Below are positions 25,506-36,902 of a DNA stretch of 64,000 nucleotides, one piece after another. The notes below the pieces were generated by a model, which saw nothing but the letters and a program-made list of their open reading frames with translations, was not told the DNA's origin and did no database searches. The translations under genes and the position numbers were made by a program. Numbering within the stretch: the stretch's first letter is position 1; every line of letters starts with the position of its first letter. Origin of the DNA: Hansfordia pulvinata (taxonomy: Eukaryota > Ascomycota > Sordariomycetes > Xylariales); assembly GCA_006538405.1 (NCBI GenBank), contig BJKQ01000006.1:2255001-2319000 (forward strand), in the 5' to 3' direction.

Positions 25506-26489
25506 TTACTCGCGGGGGTCCCAGAAGACCCAGGAGCGGGCCTCGATGGAGCGGCGGGTCGGGGCGTCTGGGGCGGAGCTGTTGTCCCAGAAGGCGCCGT
25601 GGGGGGGCATCTTGGAGGCGTCGGTGTCGAAGGAGCAGAAGACGAGGACCTCCTCGGGGCGCAGCTCGCTGGCGTAGTGGTAGGTGAAGTCCGGGTGGAA
25701 CTTGAGCACCGTGTCGTGGCCCTTCTGCTGGCGGCCCATGATGGCGTCGTCGTTGCGCGAGTGGACGCGGACCATGTGCGTCTCGTAGTCGAAGTCCGGG
25801 ACGGCGTCGTGGTTGACGAGGGCCAGGGGCCACTTCTGCACGGCGCAGCCGATGGGCCGCCACACGTTGACCGACGCGTAGCGCCGGTACTTGGCCATCA
25901 GCTCGCGGGCCTTGTCGGCGCCGATCGTCTTGGCCATGCGCGGCGGGCAGTTGTCACGGTCCAGGTCCGAGTGCGCGACGTTGAGCGAGCCGCGCGCCAG
26001 CTTGGCCGCCACCAGGTCCGTCGCGTCGAACCCTTGCTGGCGCACGTGGAAGCCGTAGGGGATGACGACGTCGCCGCCCGTGACCCGGCGGGTGATGTCG
26101 CCGATCTCCTCAAAGTAGCGCGTCTCGATGACCCGGCGCATGTCCGGGTCCAGCTCGGCGTTGCGCTCGCCGTCGACAAAGTCCTCGGTGCGCAGGGCCG
26201 TCGGCGCCGTCAGGTACGTGTAGCCGCTGCGCTCGAACGTGGGCGGGTCCGCCATGTGCCGCATGTCCTCGAGCGTGATCTGGAAGTCGAGCGTCACGCT
26301 GACGTTGCTCTCCCCCGTCTTGTAGTCCACGTACGCGTCCGCCTTGCCGTCCGTCGTGCGGTCCCACATGGTCAGCACGCCCGTGGTCGTGTGCGGCTTC
26401 TTGTCGGCGGCGGCGGCGGTGGTGGTCGCCGAGGAGACGTCGCCCGAGGAGGGCACGGGGACGGGCGTGGCGACGGCGGCGGTGGCCAT
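25506..26489 (-). CDS. CmcJ/NvfI-family hydroxylase/desaturase (GA4-desaturase/AsaB-like)
   Basis: Single exon, 327 aa, starting MATAAVATPVPVPSSG and ending WVFWDPRE. Conserved blocks seen include LTMWDRTTDGKADAYVDY near the N-terminus, the central NVWRPIGCAVQKWPLALV, and a late block beginning FTYHYASELRPEEVLVF and running to CSFDT. These are the signature blocks I associate with the CmcJ/NvfI/AsaB family: Fe(II)/2-oxoglutarate-type oxygenases and desaturases found in cephamycin, gibberellin (GA4 desaturase) and aspergillic acid pathways. The substrate cannot be inferred; no backbone synthase (PKS, NRPS, terpene cyclase) is in this window. The first 40 residues are Ala/Thr-rich and poorly conserved, so a downstream Met could be the true start. 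Lack of introns is common in this family. Confidence 0.85.
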   Translation of the reverse strand: MATAAVATPVPVPSSGDVSSATTTAAAADKKPHTTTGVLTMWDRTTDGKADAYVDYKTGESNVSVTLDFQITLEDMRHMADPPTFERSGYTYLTAPTALRTEDFVDGERNAELDPDMRRVIETRYFEEIGDITRRVTGGDVVIPYGFHVRQQGFDATDLVAAKLARGSLNVAHSDLDRDNCPPRMAKTIGADKARELMAKYRRYASVNVWRPIGCAVQKWPLALVNHDAVPDFDYETHMVRVHSRNDDAIMGRQQKGHDTVLKFHPDFTYHYASELRPEEVLVFCSFDTDASKMPPHGAFWDNSSAPDAPTRRSIEARSWVFWDPRE

Positions 26490-26732
26490 TCTGTCTTGAG
26501 GAGGGAGTTGTGGTGGTGGAAGTGGTAGGAGAGGTAGTGGTGGTGGTGATGATGATGATGATGATGATGATGGTGGTGTTGGTGTTGGTGTTGCGGGTGA
26601 TGGTCAGAAGAACTCGATATCCATGTCGAGAAAAGAGACTACATCTTTTATAGAAAGCAGACTTCCATCATCCACCGTACCGTGGTGGTGACAGGTTGAA
26701 GCTGTATACAGCCACTACATCCCCATACACTT

Positions 26733-26772
<40 letters not shown>

Positions 26773-29699
26773 ACACACACACTCACACACCTACCCACAT
26801 ATCAGGGCGGCTGCGTGCCAAGGATGGCAGGATTTCAGGACTCGGAGGGCGGGAGGGAGAGAGGGAGGGGGGAAAAGGGGACGGCGGGACGGGCCCCCGT
26901 CTGTCTGCGGGACCGAAGCCACGGCGGCATCGCCACTGATAGATAGACAGACAGACCTTTGCAGCAGCGAGGCACGCGCGTCGTCCGTTCGGAGCAGCTA
27001 ACAGAACCTTGACTTTGCCGTGAGCCATCTACACCATCGTACGACATCCATGAGCACACTCCCGATGTATCGCCGCCGGTCGCGGCTACGGCGTGATGAT
27101 CCCTCGCTACGACCCTGGCCTGCAGACGATGGACTGGCTTGCCTGCCTATCTCCTTACATACTCGAATGGCTCAAGACGGGACGAAGCAGCGAGGACGAC
27201 GCTGGCCCGAGTTCCGCGGCTTGCGGCCAGCTCCCCGGAGGCAAGAGACCCGCTGCCACCACGCCGCCGCTGATTTCCCTGGTGTCTGTCGACGACCAGC
27301 AGCGTCACAGTGACGAATGGGGGCTGGTTGATGTGGCACGACGATGACCTTTCCACGGCAGGGTAGGTTGTAGATGGGGGAGGGAGCGTGGTAACCAGCA
27401 AGGGGGTCCCTAACGTCGCGCCGTCCGGGCTGAGCAGTCTGGTGAGGCCCCAGCACCGGCTGCTCCGGACGCGAGGCGGACCCCCGCGATGCAGGAATGC
27501 AGGAACAGCCGCCGCCTATACGAGTAGGCAAGTCCAGGTCCCTCCCACCAAGCCCACTACCCAAGACAAGAGACCCTCGCGTGTAAGTATGCCATCAAGT
27601 ACGAGTATCTAAGGCAGGTAGACACTACTAGTCGGCAGATGGGCTGTGATGCCAGCCAGAGACTTGCCAAGGAAGGAAAAAACAGAGGAAAGCATTGGCC
27701 TGGATATTCTGGATGTCCTGCCCGCGCTGGCGCAGCTTGGGTTCTGGAAAAAAGAAGAAAAGAAACACCCTGGAGTCCAGCTGAGGGGCGTGGACATGGC
27801 ACGGACGGTTCCTGAGGCACGTCAGCTTACCACCCACAGCCGGCCCTGCTCTGCTGACACTGACAGTCGGCAGAGGCGTTTCTTTCCCGACCGACTTTGG
27901 GGCCGGGGGCTGTGGGTGTGGGTGTGGGCGTGGGCGGGCTTTCAGCTGGGCCGGCGCTAGAAGCCGTGCGTGGCTGGCGGATGGACGGCTTGGCCGAGGG
28001 CGCATTCGTAATCATGCTCTCGGGGGAGAGCTTTCCGGTGGATTGTCATCGGAGGTTGAGTGTCTGTCTGGAGAACCGTCCGTGGCTGGGGCATTAGAAG
28101 ATCGTCAGTCTCCGGTGGTGGTCGCTGAGCAACAGCCACTACGAGGACGCGCACTTGTTGGTTCGAATCACTCGATCAGCCCCTTCGAGACCAGCACGAC
28201 ACCTCTCTACTGTGAGAGCCCGCCGATCGCAGAAGGAGAGGCGGGCCTCAAGGGAAGCAGCCACGCACTCCGCGCGGCCGTGCCATCACACCCGCGTGTG
28301 GCAGAGGACATGACGCGGTGGGACAGGACGGGATGGGCCGGCCGGTCACTGCTCTGCTCCGCTCCGTCCCGCTGCCCGGAAGGAAGGGGGAAGCCACAAA
28401 GCGAAGCCCCGACCATCTGCCGCCAGCGCCACCGCCACGCGACCTCCTCCGGCTCCGAATGCCGCGACGCATCCAGCGGACGCGCAACCCAGGCGTCGAG
28501 CCCCCGGGGAGGGGAGGAGAGAGATACAGTCCCGAGTTCCCCGGCGTCGAGACCTTGCGCAATCTTCCGGTCCTCACTCTCCGCGTGGCCGTGGAGGCGC
28601 AGGGTCCTTGGGTGGGGGAGAGGGAAACCCCGCCCGTTTTCTTCGTCTCCCCCCCCCTTCTCTTCCAAACGAGCTGCCGAATTGGAGTAGCTGGAGCTGC
28701 GAGTAAAAGCTGGGCCCAAAGTCAGCATCTGGCAGACAGGGGTGTGATTCGGGGCGGGCAAGTGGTCAGGCTAAGAATCCCGTTTCGCAAGGGACCGAGC
28801 GAAGCTGGGCAGAGCAGGGGGTCGAGATGGTCGTCGCAGAGGGGGTTGAGAAGGTGAGATGAGATGGATAGATCAGTATTGGCGACATCCATCCAGCACA
28901 GTCCAGTCACAGTCACAGTTGCTGGAGTCATTGACTGCCAGTCAATGTTCCAGCGCTGGCTATATCGCCTTAAGCGGGCAAGACGACCGCCTGATTGCAA
29001 TGCATGCGTCGGGGATGTGTAAGCGTCAAGTCTGGATTGAGTTGATTGACACGCCTCCGTATGTGCATAGGGAAGGCGCTGCCGCGGAACAGAACGTGCC
29101 TGCCTATGGTCTATTTCCTATTTCCTATTCGAGACGCACGTGCATCCATCGTACACCTCCTATAACCCTCATTAGGTCAAGTATACTGGAAGAACTATCC
29201 CTAGAACTGAACTCGGAGGTGATGAATTTCGGCAGTTGACCAAGTATGAGAGAAATGGGAGCCCGGCCCCGCGACGGCATCACCACTCCCCACGTCCAGA
29301 GCTGTCACCACACCCGCACTATACACCAGTAGCTCGTAGCTTGTCAATGTGAGTCGCGGCCCGCCTCCGGATTGCCCACTTCGGGCAGAGGCCCCGAGGT
29401 AGAGCCATGCGCAATTTCACCTCCCCACACGATCTGGGGGGTTTTGCGGAGTCGCGGAGTCGGCAAAACTGGGGATGCCTGTGTGTGTGTGTGGGGGGGG
29501 GGGGAAGCCAGGGAGAGAGAGGGGCACGAGTAGAGGGAGGCCACCGGAGGGCATCGTGACGAGGCAGTTGATGAGCTTGAGCCTCCGACGGCCTTTTCAT
29601 GACGGAGGTGACGGGCCCTGTAGTCACGGTGATGGTGGTTTCGGGCTTTCTTGCTTTTCGTCGTCCCCAGGTCGTCTTCTCTCTGTCTCTGCGTCTATC

Positions 29700-29771
<72 letters not shown>

Positions 29772-29802
29772 CATATATCGACAGTGATCCCCAGCTACAC
29801 CC
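26490..29802. other. Intergenic region with microsatellites
   Basis: No gene was recognised in 3.3 kb. Contents: GGT/GAT repeats at 26508-26590 in the CmcJ-type 5' flank, an interrupted (CA)n at 26734-26790, GAGG-type repeats near 26850-26870, TACGAGTA at about 27520 and 27598, a G12 run near 29490, and a (CT)n tract at 29705-29769 that ends 33 bp before the lactonase-like start codon. Confidence 0.6.
29705..29769 (+). repeat. (CT)n tract in the lactonase-like promoter/leader
   Basis: A near-perfect 65-nt CT dinucleotide run immediately upstream of the start codon at 29803. CT-rich blocks are common in fungal core promoters near the transcription start, so it may be functional, but it is also an ordinary microsatellite. 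Confidence 0.85.
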
Positions 29803-31564
29803 ATGCGGCTCAAGGCGATCGTCGGCGCCGCCGTCGCCCACGCGGCTCTTTCCCCGGCCGCCGCCGCCGCCGCCGCCGCCGAGCGCCTCTTCGCGACGTC
29901 CTACGCCGGCACGCTATCGACCCTGACGCTGACGCGCTCCCCAAGGTCGTCGTCGTCGACGACGACTACAAGCACCACGACGCCTCCGGGCAGCAGCAGC
30001 AGCATCAGACGGTGGTGGCAGGAGCATCGCTCGAGGTGACGGCGTAGAGCACGCAGTGCGGGCCCAGCCCGTCGTGGCTGACGCTGGACGCGCGGCGGCG
30101 CTTGCTGTTCTGCGCCGACGTGGGCGTCGGGCGGCCCGCCGGCCACGTCGTCTCCTTCGCGCGGGCGACGAAGGCGGCGGCCGACGATGACGATGATGAC
30201 GGCGGCAGCCTCACCCTGGTCGACTCGGTCGAGGTCCTCGCGGGCCCCGTCGTCGTCGCCCCTACGGCGAGGGGGGCCGGGGCCTGGCGATCCCCAGCTA
30301 GTACGTTTTTTTTTTTTTTTTTGCCTATATCTCTTTTTTTCTCTTTTTTTCTTGTTTCTTCCTTTTCTTTCTTCCTCTTTCCTGTCAGCCATGCAGTGCC
30401 GTCCTCCCGCTGCCCGATATGCACGAAAGAGTAGTAGTAAAAAGAAACCCCAACGACCACTGACAGATTCCCCCCCCCCGCAGCTCGGCCGGCGGCGTCT
30501 CGTCCCTGATGACGTCCCCGACGGGCCGGCTGTCCCTGATCCAGAACGAAACGTACACGCTGAGGGGCGGGGACGGGCCGGGGCCGGTGCCGGACCGGCA
30601 GGACAAGCCGCACCCGCACCAGGCGGTGGTGGACCCGACGGGCCGCTTCGTCGTGGTGCCGGACCTGGGCGCCGACCTGCTGCGCGTCTACCGCTTCGAC
30701 CCGGCCACGCTGCTCCTGCGCGCGCCGCTCGAGCCCGTCCGCGCCCCGCCGGCTCCGGCCCCCGCCACGGCCCCTTCGTCCGCCCCCGGAGGAACGGGAG
30801 TGGTGGTGGTGGTGGTGGTGGTGGTGATGACGATGATTCGGAGGACCAGAGCGGGAAAAAGACCCTCTTCTACCTCGTGTCGGAGCTGGCCAACACCATC
30901 ACGGCGTACGACGTCGACTACGAGGACGACGACGACGGGGGGCAAGGTTTCGGCCTGAAGGAGCTGTTCACCATCCCCACCCATGGCGCCGGGGCCCCCG
31001 ACGTCCCGGCCAACGTCACCGCTGCCGAGATTGTGATATCCGTGAGTGCTTCTTCGCCCCCTTTACCTCACTCGCAGCCCTCTCTCTCTCTTTCTCTCTC
31101 TCTGTATCTCGAGCAACCCTCTCTCTCTTTCTCTCTGTATCTCGACTCTAAAACTCCCCCCCGCTCCTACAATAGCCCGACCAGCGCTTTCTAACCGTCT
31201 CCTCGCGCTACGACGCCTCCATCCCGATCCCCGACTTCGACGACGACGACCCCCTCACCCTCAACAGCAGCAGCGCCGCCGTGGTGGCCTCGGACCCGCT
31301 CATCACCTTCGCCATCGACGCCGACAACGGCGGCACCCTAACCAAGATCCAGGAGTCGCCCGCCGGCGGCGCCGTGCCCGCCACTTCTCCTTCAACGCGG
31401 CCGGCACGCTGGCCGCCGTCGCGCTGCAAGGAGACAGCAGCGGCGGGGGCAGTAAGGGGCGGGTCGTCGTCGTCGCTCGGGACCCGGGGACGGGCCTGCT
31501 GGGCCCGTTCGTGGCCAGCGCCGCGCTTGAGGGGGAGGTTACGGCTGTTATTTTTGACGAGTAA
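29803..31564 (+). pseudogene. Broken secreted lactonase-like seven-bladed beta-propeller gene
   Basis: The start at 29803 gives a signal-peptide-like leader (MRLKAIVGAAVAHAALSP, then poly-Ala) followed by ERLFATSYAGTLSTLTLT. The remainder shows family blocks in order: CGPSPSWLTLD, GEGGRGLAIPS, then PHPHQAVVDPTGRFVVVPDL, GSGPRHGPF, FYLVSELANTITAYDV, SPDQRFLTVSSR, RHFSFNAAGTLAAVALQ. These match 6-phosphogluconolactonase-like (Lactonase, 7-bladed propeller) proteins, secreted or cytosolic enzymes of uncertain substrate in fungi. Introns fit at 30301-30483 (GTACGT, CAG) and about 31041-31174 (GTGAGT, TAG). Reading is interrupted by four one-base deletions, at C runs 29939-29942, 30259-30262, 30744-30747 and 31377-31379, and by an in-frame TAG at 30045-30047. 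The deletions could be sequencing errors; the TAG less easily so. Confidence 0.75.
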
Positions 31565-33048
31565 GGGGGAAGGGGGGGGTTTGATTTCGGTGGTGGATTA
31601 GAGGGGCGGGTTGCTGAGGAGGCTCTTGGGCGTCTCGATATCCACGCGAGACTGTGGTGGAGATCGTCGCTCTGGGGCGAAAGAGGACGATGGGGCAGCT
31701 TGCGATTTGTCTCTCGTCGAGTCTCAATAGCCCGTTTAGATAATCCACACCAGGCCTCAAGAACTTACTACCTCGAGGCCCGACCGCCCCTTGCGCTCGA
31801 TGCAAGTAGATAGCAACAGCAAGTAGATAGCAACAGCAAGTAGATAGCAACAGCAAGTAGATGGCAACAGCTGGACGGCCTCCAGACAGCCCCTTCCGGC
31901 TCCCTATATCCTATATAACAGTTCTGAAATCCGATGCAGTTGATAAGGCAGTCGACTGCCATTCTCCGCCTTCATCAGTCCCGTCCCCTCTACGTGGCAA
32001 CAACGCGCAATAATGGCCCAACGAGCGTGGCGTCGCGTTTGGAGACTCGGGCCAGCGGCAGGAAGGGCTGGCTTCTACCAAACAGGCTGCTCCCGTCCAA
32101 GGAAAAAACAAGCGCCGTCGCGTCGAGGTAGCATTCGGCAAAGCAGAGAGGCGGGGGATGAGGGGCCGGCCGGGCGTCTTCGCTTACGACCCCTGCCACT
32201 GGGGACAGCTTGGCGGTGGCCCAGCGGAACCGAGCACAGGACCATTCTTGTTCTCTGCTCTCTCTCTCTTTCGTGTGTTCATCCAAGTGGGCAGCTGACT
32301 GACCCTTTTTCTCTGATCATCGGGAGAGGGAGGTCCTGTTGACCGGCTTACGAGTGCCCTCCCGGAAAAAGACATGTCAGGTGCCAGGCCAGCCTAAGAC
32401 TGACCCCCCCTGGAGGCAAACTCGCAAGCATGTCCAGGATAGTCATCCCGTACTGTGCTCCCTCTCTCTGCAACATGTTTGTACATGACCGCCGCCTACA
32501 CCAGCATCCGACACGGCCACAGAGCTCCCACCCAGCATCCGGCATACGGGAGCTACTAAGTAGGTAGGTAGGTATGCATAACGACTACTAGTGAGACGAT
32601 GTGGTTTGGCTCAGTCTCCGGAGAGGGCTGGACGCTGAGCCATGACTTGTTCCGCACAAGCTGCCTGGATATCCTCCCCGGGCCGGCAGCCAGCCACTAC
32701 AGAAGAAAAAAGAAAAAAAAAAAAAAAAAAAACAGAAAAAGGAGGAGGAAAAAAACCCCCCTTCCCTTCCCCCGGCGTCAGGCGCCCGGCTTCCCTGGTC
32801 AGGCCGACCCCTCGAATCTTGCCACGGGCCGAAACCAGGGGACAGTAAGGAGAAGGGGGACACCTTGAGGCGTTGGGTGGTATGACAGGCGGAAACGTGC
32901 AGTCTGGACCCCTACTCCTAATCCGCGCCGGGTGCAGCGCAGATGTCTGGGGTAAATCTCGATACCAAAGGCAAGCCCGTCCACATGCGGCCCATCCCAT
33001 CCCATCCCATCCCATCCCATCCTAATCCCGTCATGGGTCTCTCTCTAT

Positions 33049-33082
<34 letters not shown>

Positions 33083-33659
33083 AGGGGAGAGGGGGCCATG
33101 CCAGTGTTCGGTCCCCTTTTCTCTTTGGGGGAAGGGGGGCAGCGGATCGTTGCAATCCCCTCTCCCCCCCCCCCCCCCCCCCCCCAAACCTCGGAGGCGC
33201 TCCAATCAGCGACAGCCCCGTCTCTCGCACTCACTGCCCTGCCCTCACTCTCACTGTGTCTGTGCCTGTCTCTTATTCTCCGTGACGCACGCTGGGTGCG
33301 TATGCGCGTCTGTGTGTCCGAGTGCCGCCGAGCTGCCGGATAAAGCCCCCCTACCTCACGTACGAGTACACTCCGGGCCCTGGTCTGCGCCCCGGACTTT
33401 GCGGATAGGCGAGCCAGAGGGGGAGCTATCCGGTGGCCCTTTCTTTTCTTTTCTTTTCTCCCAGCCGGCTTTCAGAGGAGGATCTACCCTCACCACACCT
33501 CACCTGCCGAACCCCCCTCCCTCCCTCCCGCTCCCCAACTGCGGACGTGATGGGCAGTAGCCGCCCGAGCCAAGGACAGCCTCGCCAGCGGGACAAGGAC
33601 AGCCAGCCTCGCGCAGCAGCAGAAGCAACAGCAACAGCAGCAGCAAAGGCGCCGCCGCC
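31565..33659. other. Intergenic region upstream of the Zn2Cys6 gene
   Basis: No gene was seen in 2.1 kb. Contents: a 17-bp tandem array at 31804-31871, an A-rich run near 32705-32731, CCCAT x6 at 32991-33020, (GT)n at about 33052-33080, and C22 at 33164-33185 directly followed by a CCAAT box (about 33204). A TACGAGTA sits at about 33360. Confidence 0.55.
31804..31871 (+). repeat. 17-bp tandem repeat x4
   Basis: Four head-to-tail copies of AAGTAGATAGCAACAGC; the last has one substitution (GATGGC). Confidence 0.93.
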
Positions 33660-36045
33660 ATGTCTCCCGACTCGTCGACCAGCAACAACAACAACAACTC
33701 GCCCGGCTCCATGGACATGGTGACGGCGGGCCTCCACCACGCCGCCGCCGCCGCCGCAGGCGGCAAGAGGAGCCCGTCCCAGTCGACGCCCGGTGCCGAC
33801 GAGCAGCAGCCGTCGCACTTGCTCCTAGCCCACCCGGGCTACGACGCGAAGCTGCCGTCCGCCGCCGCCGCCGCCGGCCCCATCTCCTCGTCGTCTCCGC
33901 TGTCCTCTCACAAGGTCCCGCGGCTGATGCGCGACAGCACCCTGTCGGACGACCCCATCGCCGCCGCCGCGCACGATACTCAGCAGCAGCAGCAGCTCAT
34001 GTCGCAGCAACTGCCGGATCATCACCACGGGGCGGGGGGCTCGACTTTGTCGTCGGGGGCGGCGGCGACGGCGAGCTGCTGTACCAGATCTCGAGCAGCA
34101 ACGAGACGCTCAACAACCCGCTCAAGAGGCGCAACACGCAGAGCTCGGTGGACTACCCGCGCCGGAGGGCGACGATAGCGGTAAAACAGCACCATCACTA
34201 CCATCACCATCACCCAGACTGAGATTGTGAGCAAGAAGAAGAAGAAGAAGAAGCAGAAGAAAGAGCCCAAAAAGCAAATCCAGGGGAGGAAGAAAAAAGA
34301 AGAGTCCCAAGAGAAGAAGAAGAAGGAGAGGATAAAAAGCATCCACACCGACCGCAAAAAAAGAAACCATAGAACAAACCTGCTGACTTTTTTCTCTCGT
34401 GCGCTCCCCGCCCCTAAAAGTGCGAGGTCTGCCGGTCGAGGAAATCGCGGTGCGACGGGACCAAGCCCAAGTGCAAGCTGTGCACCGAGCTCGGGGCCGA
34501 GTGCGTCTACCGCGAGCCGGGCGTCAAGCTCGACGCCGGCGACAAGCTGATCCTCGAGCGCCTCGGCCGCATCGAGAGCCTACTTCACCTCAACCTTTCG
34601 GTGGGCGGTGGTGGTGGTGGTGGTGACAATGGCCAGATGGAGATGGTGGTGGGCGACTCGCCGCCGCCGCCGCCGCCGATCGACTCCAGCGCCGCCGCCC
34701 TCTTCGGAGCCGGCTTCGGCTCCGGCCCCGCCCTCGGTTCCGGCTTCGGCCCCACCCCGAACAACGCCCACTTCCACAACCATCACCACCACATCCCGGC
34801 GCCCCCGACCACGGCCACCGCCGCCTTTCCGCCGGGAGGAGGAGGAGGAGAGGACCAGCACCAGGTTCTGGGCGGATGGATGCCCACCAACACCACCGCC
34901 ATGGGCAACCCTTCCCCTCCACTGTCGACGATGCCCAGGTCGCACACGACGGCGGCGCTGCACCTGCTGCAGTGGCCGCGGATCCGGGCGCTGGTGCCAC
35001 CGCGGCCGGGGTGCGACGCGCAGACGGTGCTGCGGCTGGAGCTGGCGCGGGAGCCGCTCAACTCGCTGACCAAGACGCCCTGCGTCGACCTGTCCAACAC
35101 GGCGGCGCACATCGACGCCTACTTTGAGCGCGTCAACGTGTGGTACGCCTGCGTCAACCCGCACACGTGGCGCGCCCACTACCGCACCGCCCTGTCCACC
35201 GGCTTCCGCGAGGGCGGCGAGAGCTGCATCGTCCTGCTCGTCCTGGCCCTGGGCCAGGCCGGGTCCGCCTTGTACGAGAAGCAGCAGCAGAACCAGCACC
35301 AGCACCACCAGCAGCAGCAGCAGCAGCACCACCACCACCAAAATTACTATCACGACTTCAACAACCATTACTATCACCATCACCACGACTACGACAACCA
35401 CAACCACCTCGACCACCCCCGGGCCTGCAGTACTTCACCGCCGCCTGGTCCCTGCTGCCCGGGATGGTCACCGCCAACACGGTCCTGGCCGCCCAGTGCC
35501 ACCTCATGGCCGCCGCCTACCTGCTCTACCTCGTCCGGCCCCTCGAGGCCTGGAGTCTGCTGTGCACCGCCAGCGGCAAGCTGCAGCTCCTGCTCATGCA
35601 GCCCGGCCGCTTCCCCGAGGACCAGCGCGAGCTGCTCGAGCGCATCTACTGGAACGCCCAGGTCCTCGAGAGCGACCTGCTGGCCGAGCTCGACCTGCCC
35701 CACTCGGGCGCCGCCGCCCTCGAGGAGCACGTCGGCCTGCCCAGCGGCTTCTTCGGGGAGACTGCTGCTGCTACAACGGAGAGAGGGGTCGTCGTCGTCG
35801 ACATGCCCGTCGGCCGCGACGACCTGTGGTACCTGCTGGCGGCCATTGCGCTGCGCCGCCTGCTCAACCGCGTCAGCCAGCTCCTCTACTCGAGGGACCA
35901 CCACCACTCGGCGGCACCACCGGAAACCTCCTCCTCCCACCCCATCAGCCTCGAGCCCGTCGTCGCCGAGCTCGACTTCCAGCTGGCCCGGTGGCGCGAC
36001 AGCCTGCCCCCGGCCCTGCGCTTCCCCCTCGACTACGACAACAAC

Positions 36046-36079
<34 letters not shown>

Positions 36080-36902
36080 ACGAGCCCGTTCCCGTCCCCG
36101 TCGCCCCCGATCAAGACAGCAACAACAACAACCCCGCCCAGCAGGCCGCCGTCCTGCGCCTGCGCTTCCTCGCCTGCCGCTCCCTCATCTACCGCCCCTA
36201 CGTCCTCGCCGTCCTCGACAACGAGCGCGCCGTCCTCGACCCCGTCGTCCGCGAGGGCTGCCGCAAGTGCCTCGATGCCGCCGTCCGCCAGCTCGAGAAC
36301 ATGTCCGAGCAGTGAGTCTAGACCACCTCTCATTATAACAACTCACCCCCCCCACCCCTTGTGTTTTGGTTTTCTTCGCCGTCTTCTGCTAAACCTCTTG
36401 GAATAGCCACGCAGGCCACATCGCCTACCTCTGGCAGGGCGTCCTCTCCGTCGTCGCCCAGACGCTCCTGGTCATGGGCGCCAGCATGTCCCCCGCCCTG
36501 TCCAGCGTCCTGCTCTCCCTGCTGCCGCCTTCTCGTTCTGCTGCGCAGTCGCAGTCGCCCATGGCGTCACGGGGCGCGGCGGCGAGCAACAGCAACATCA
36601 ACATCAACATCAACACCAACGATACAATCATCAGCAGTGGCAATGATGATCCCAGCAACGCGAACAACGACAACAACAACATCAACATGGGCATCGGGGG
36701 AGGAGCAGGACCACCACCACCACCACCACCACCACCACCTCCCCATTCGCAGCCGGCGACGGCGGTCTCGCCCGTCGATCAGCTCGTCGACGGCGTCATC
36801 ATGGACGTCGAGCGCCTCGCCCCGCTGTCCCCCAGCGTCAACCTGGCCGCCGAGATCCTCAAGGAGGCCGAGGTCCGGAGGCGCAGCTTCCTGAACGGGT
36901 GA
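33660..36902 (+). CDS. Zn2Cys6 transcription factor with fungal-specific TF domain (two frame breaks)
   Basis: Exons 33660..34180, 34421..36311 and 36407..36902. Introns are GTAAAA...AAAAG (240 nt) and GTGAGT...AATAG (95 nt). Exon 2 opens with the DNA-binding cluster CEVCRSRKSRC...CKLC...C, a classical C-x2-C-x6-C-x6-C-x2-C-x6-C binuclear zinc cluster, preceded by a basic stretch. After a linker comes the fungal-specific middle domain (AHIDAYFERVNVWYACVNP, FTAAWSLLPGMVTANTVLAA, then LLYLVRPLEAWSLLC). Residues between these are interrupted by a Gln/His/Tyr-rich insert, and further on there are Asn, Pro and Ala tracts. Two one-base deletions must be assumed, at G6 34034-34039 and C5 35416-35420; after them every conserved block is in one frame. 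It likely regulates transcription in the nucleus; targets are unknown. Confidence 0.85.
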
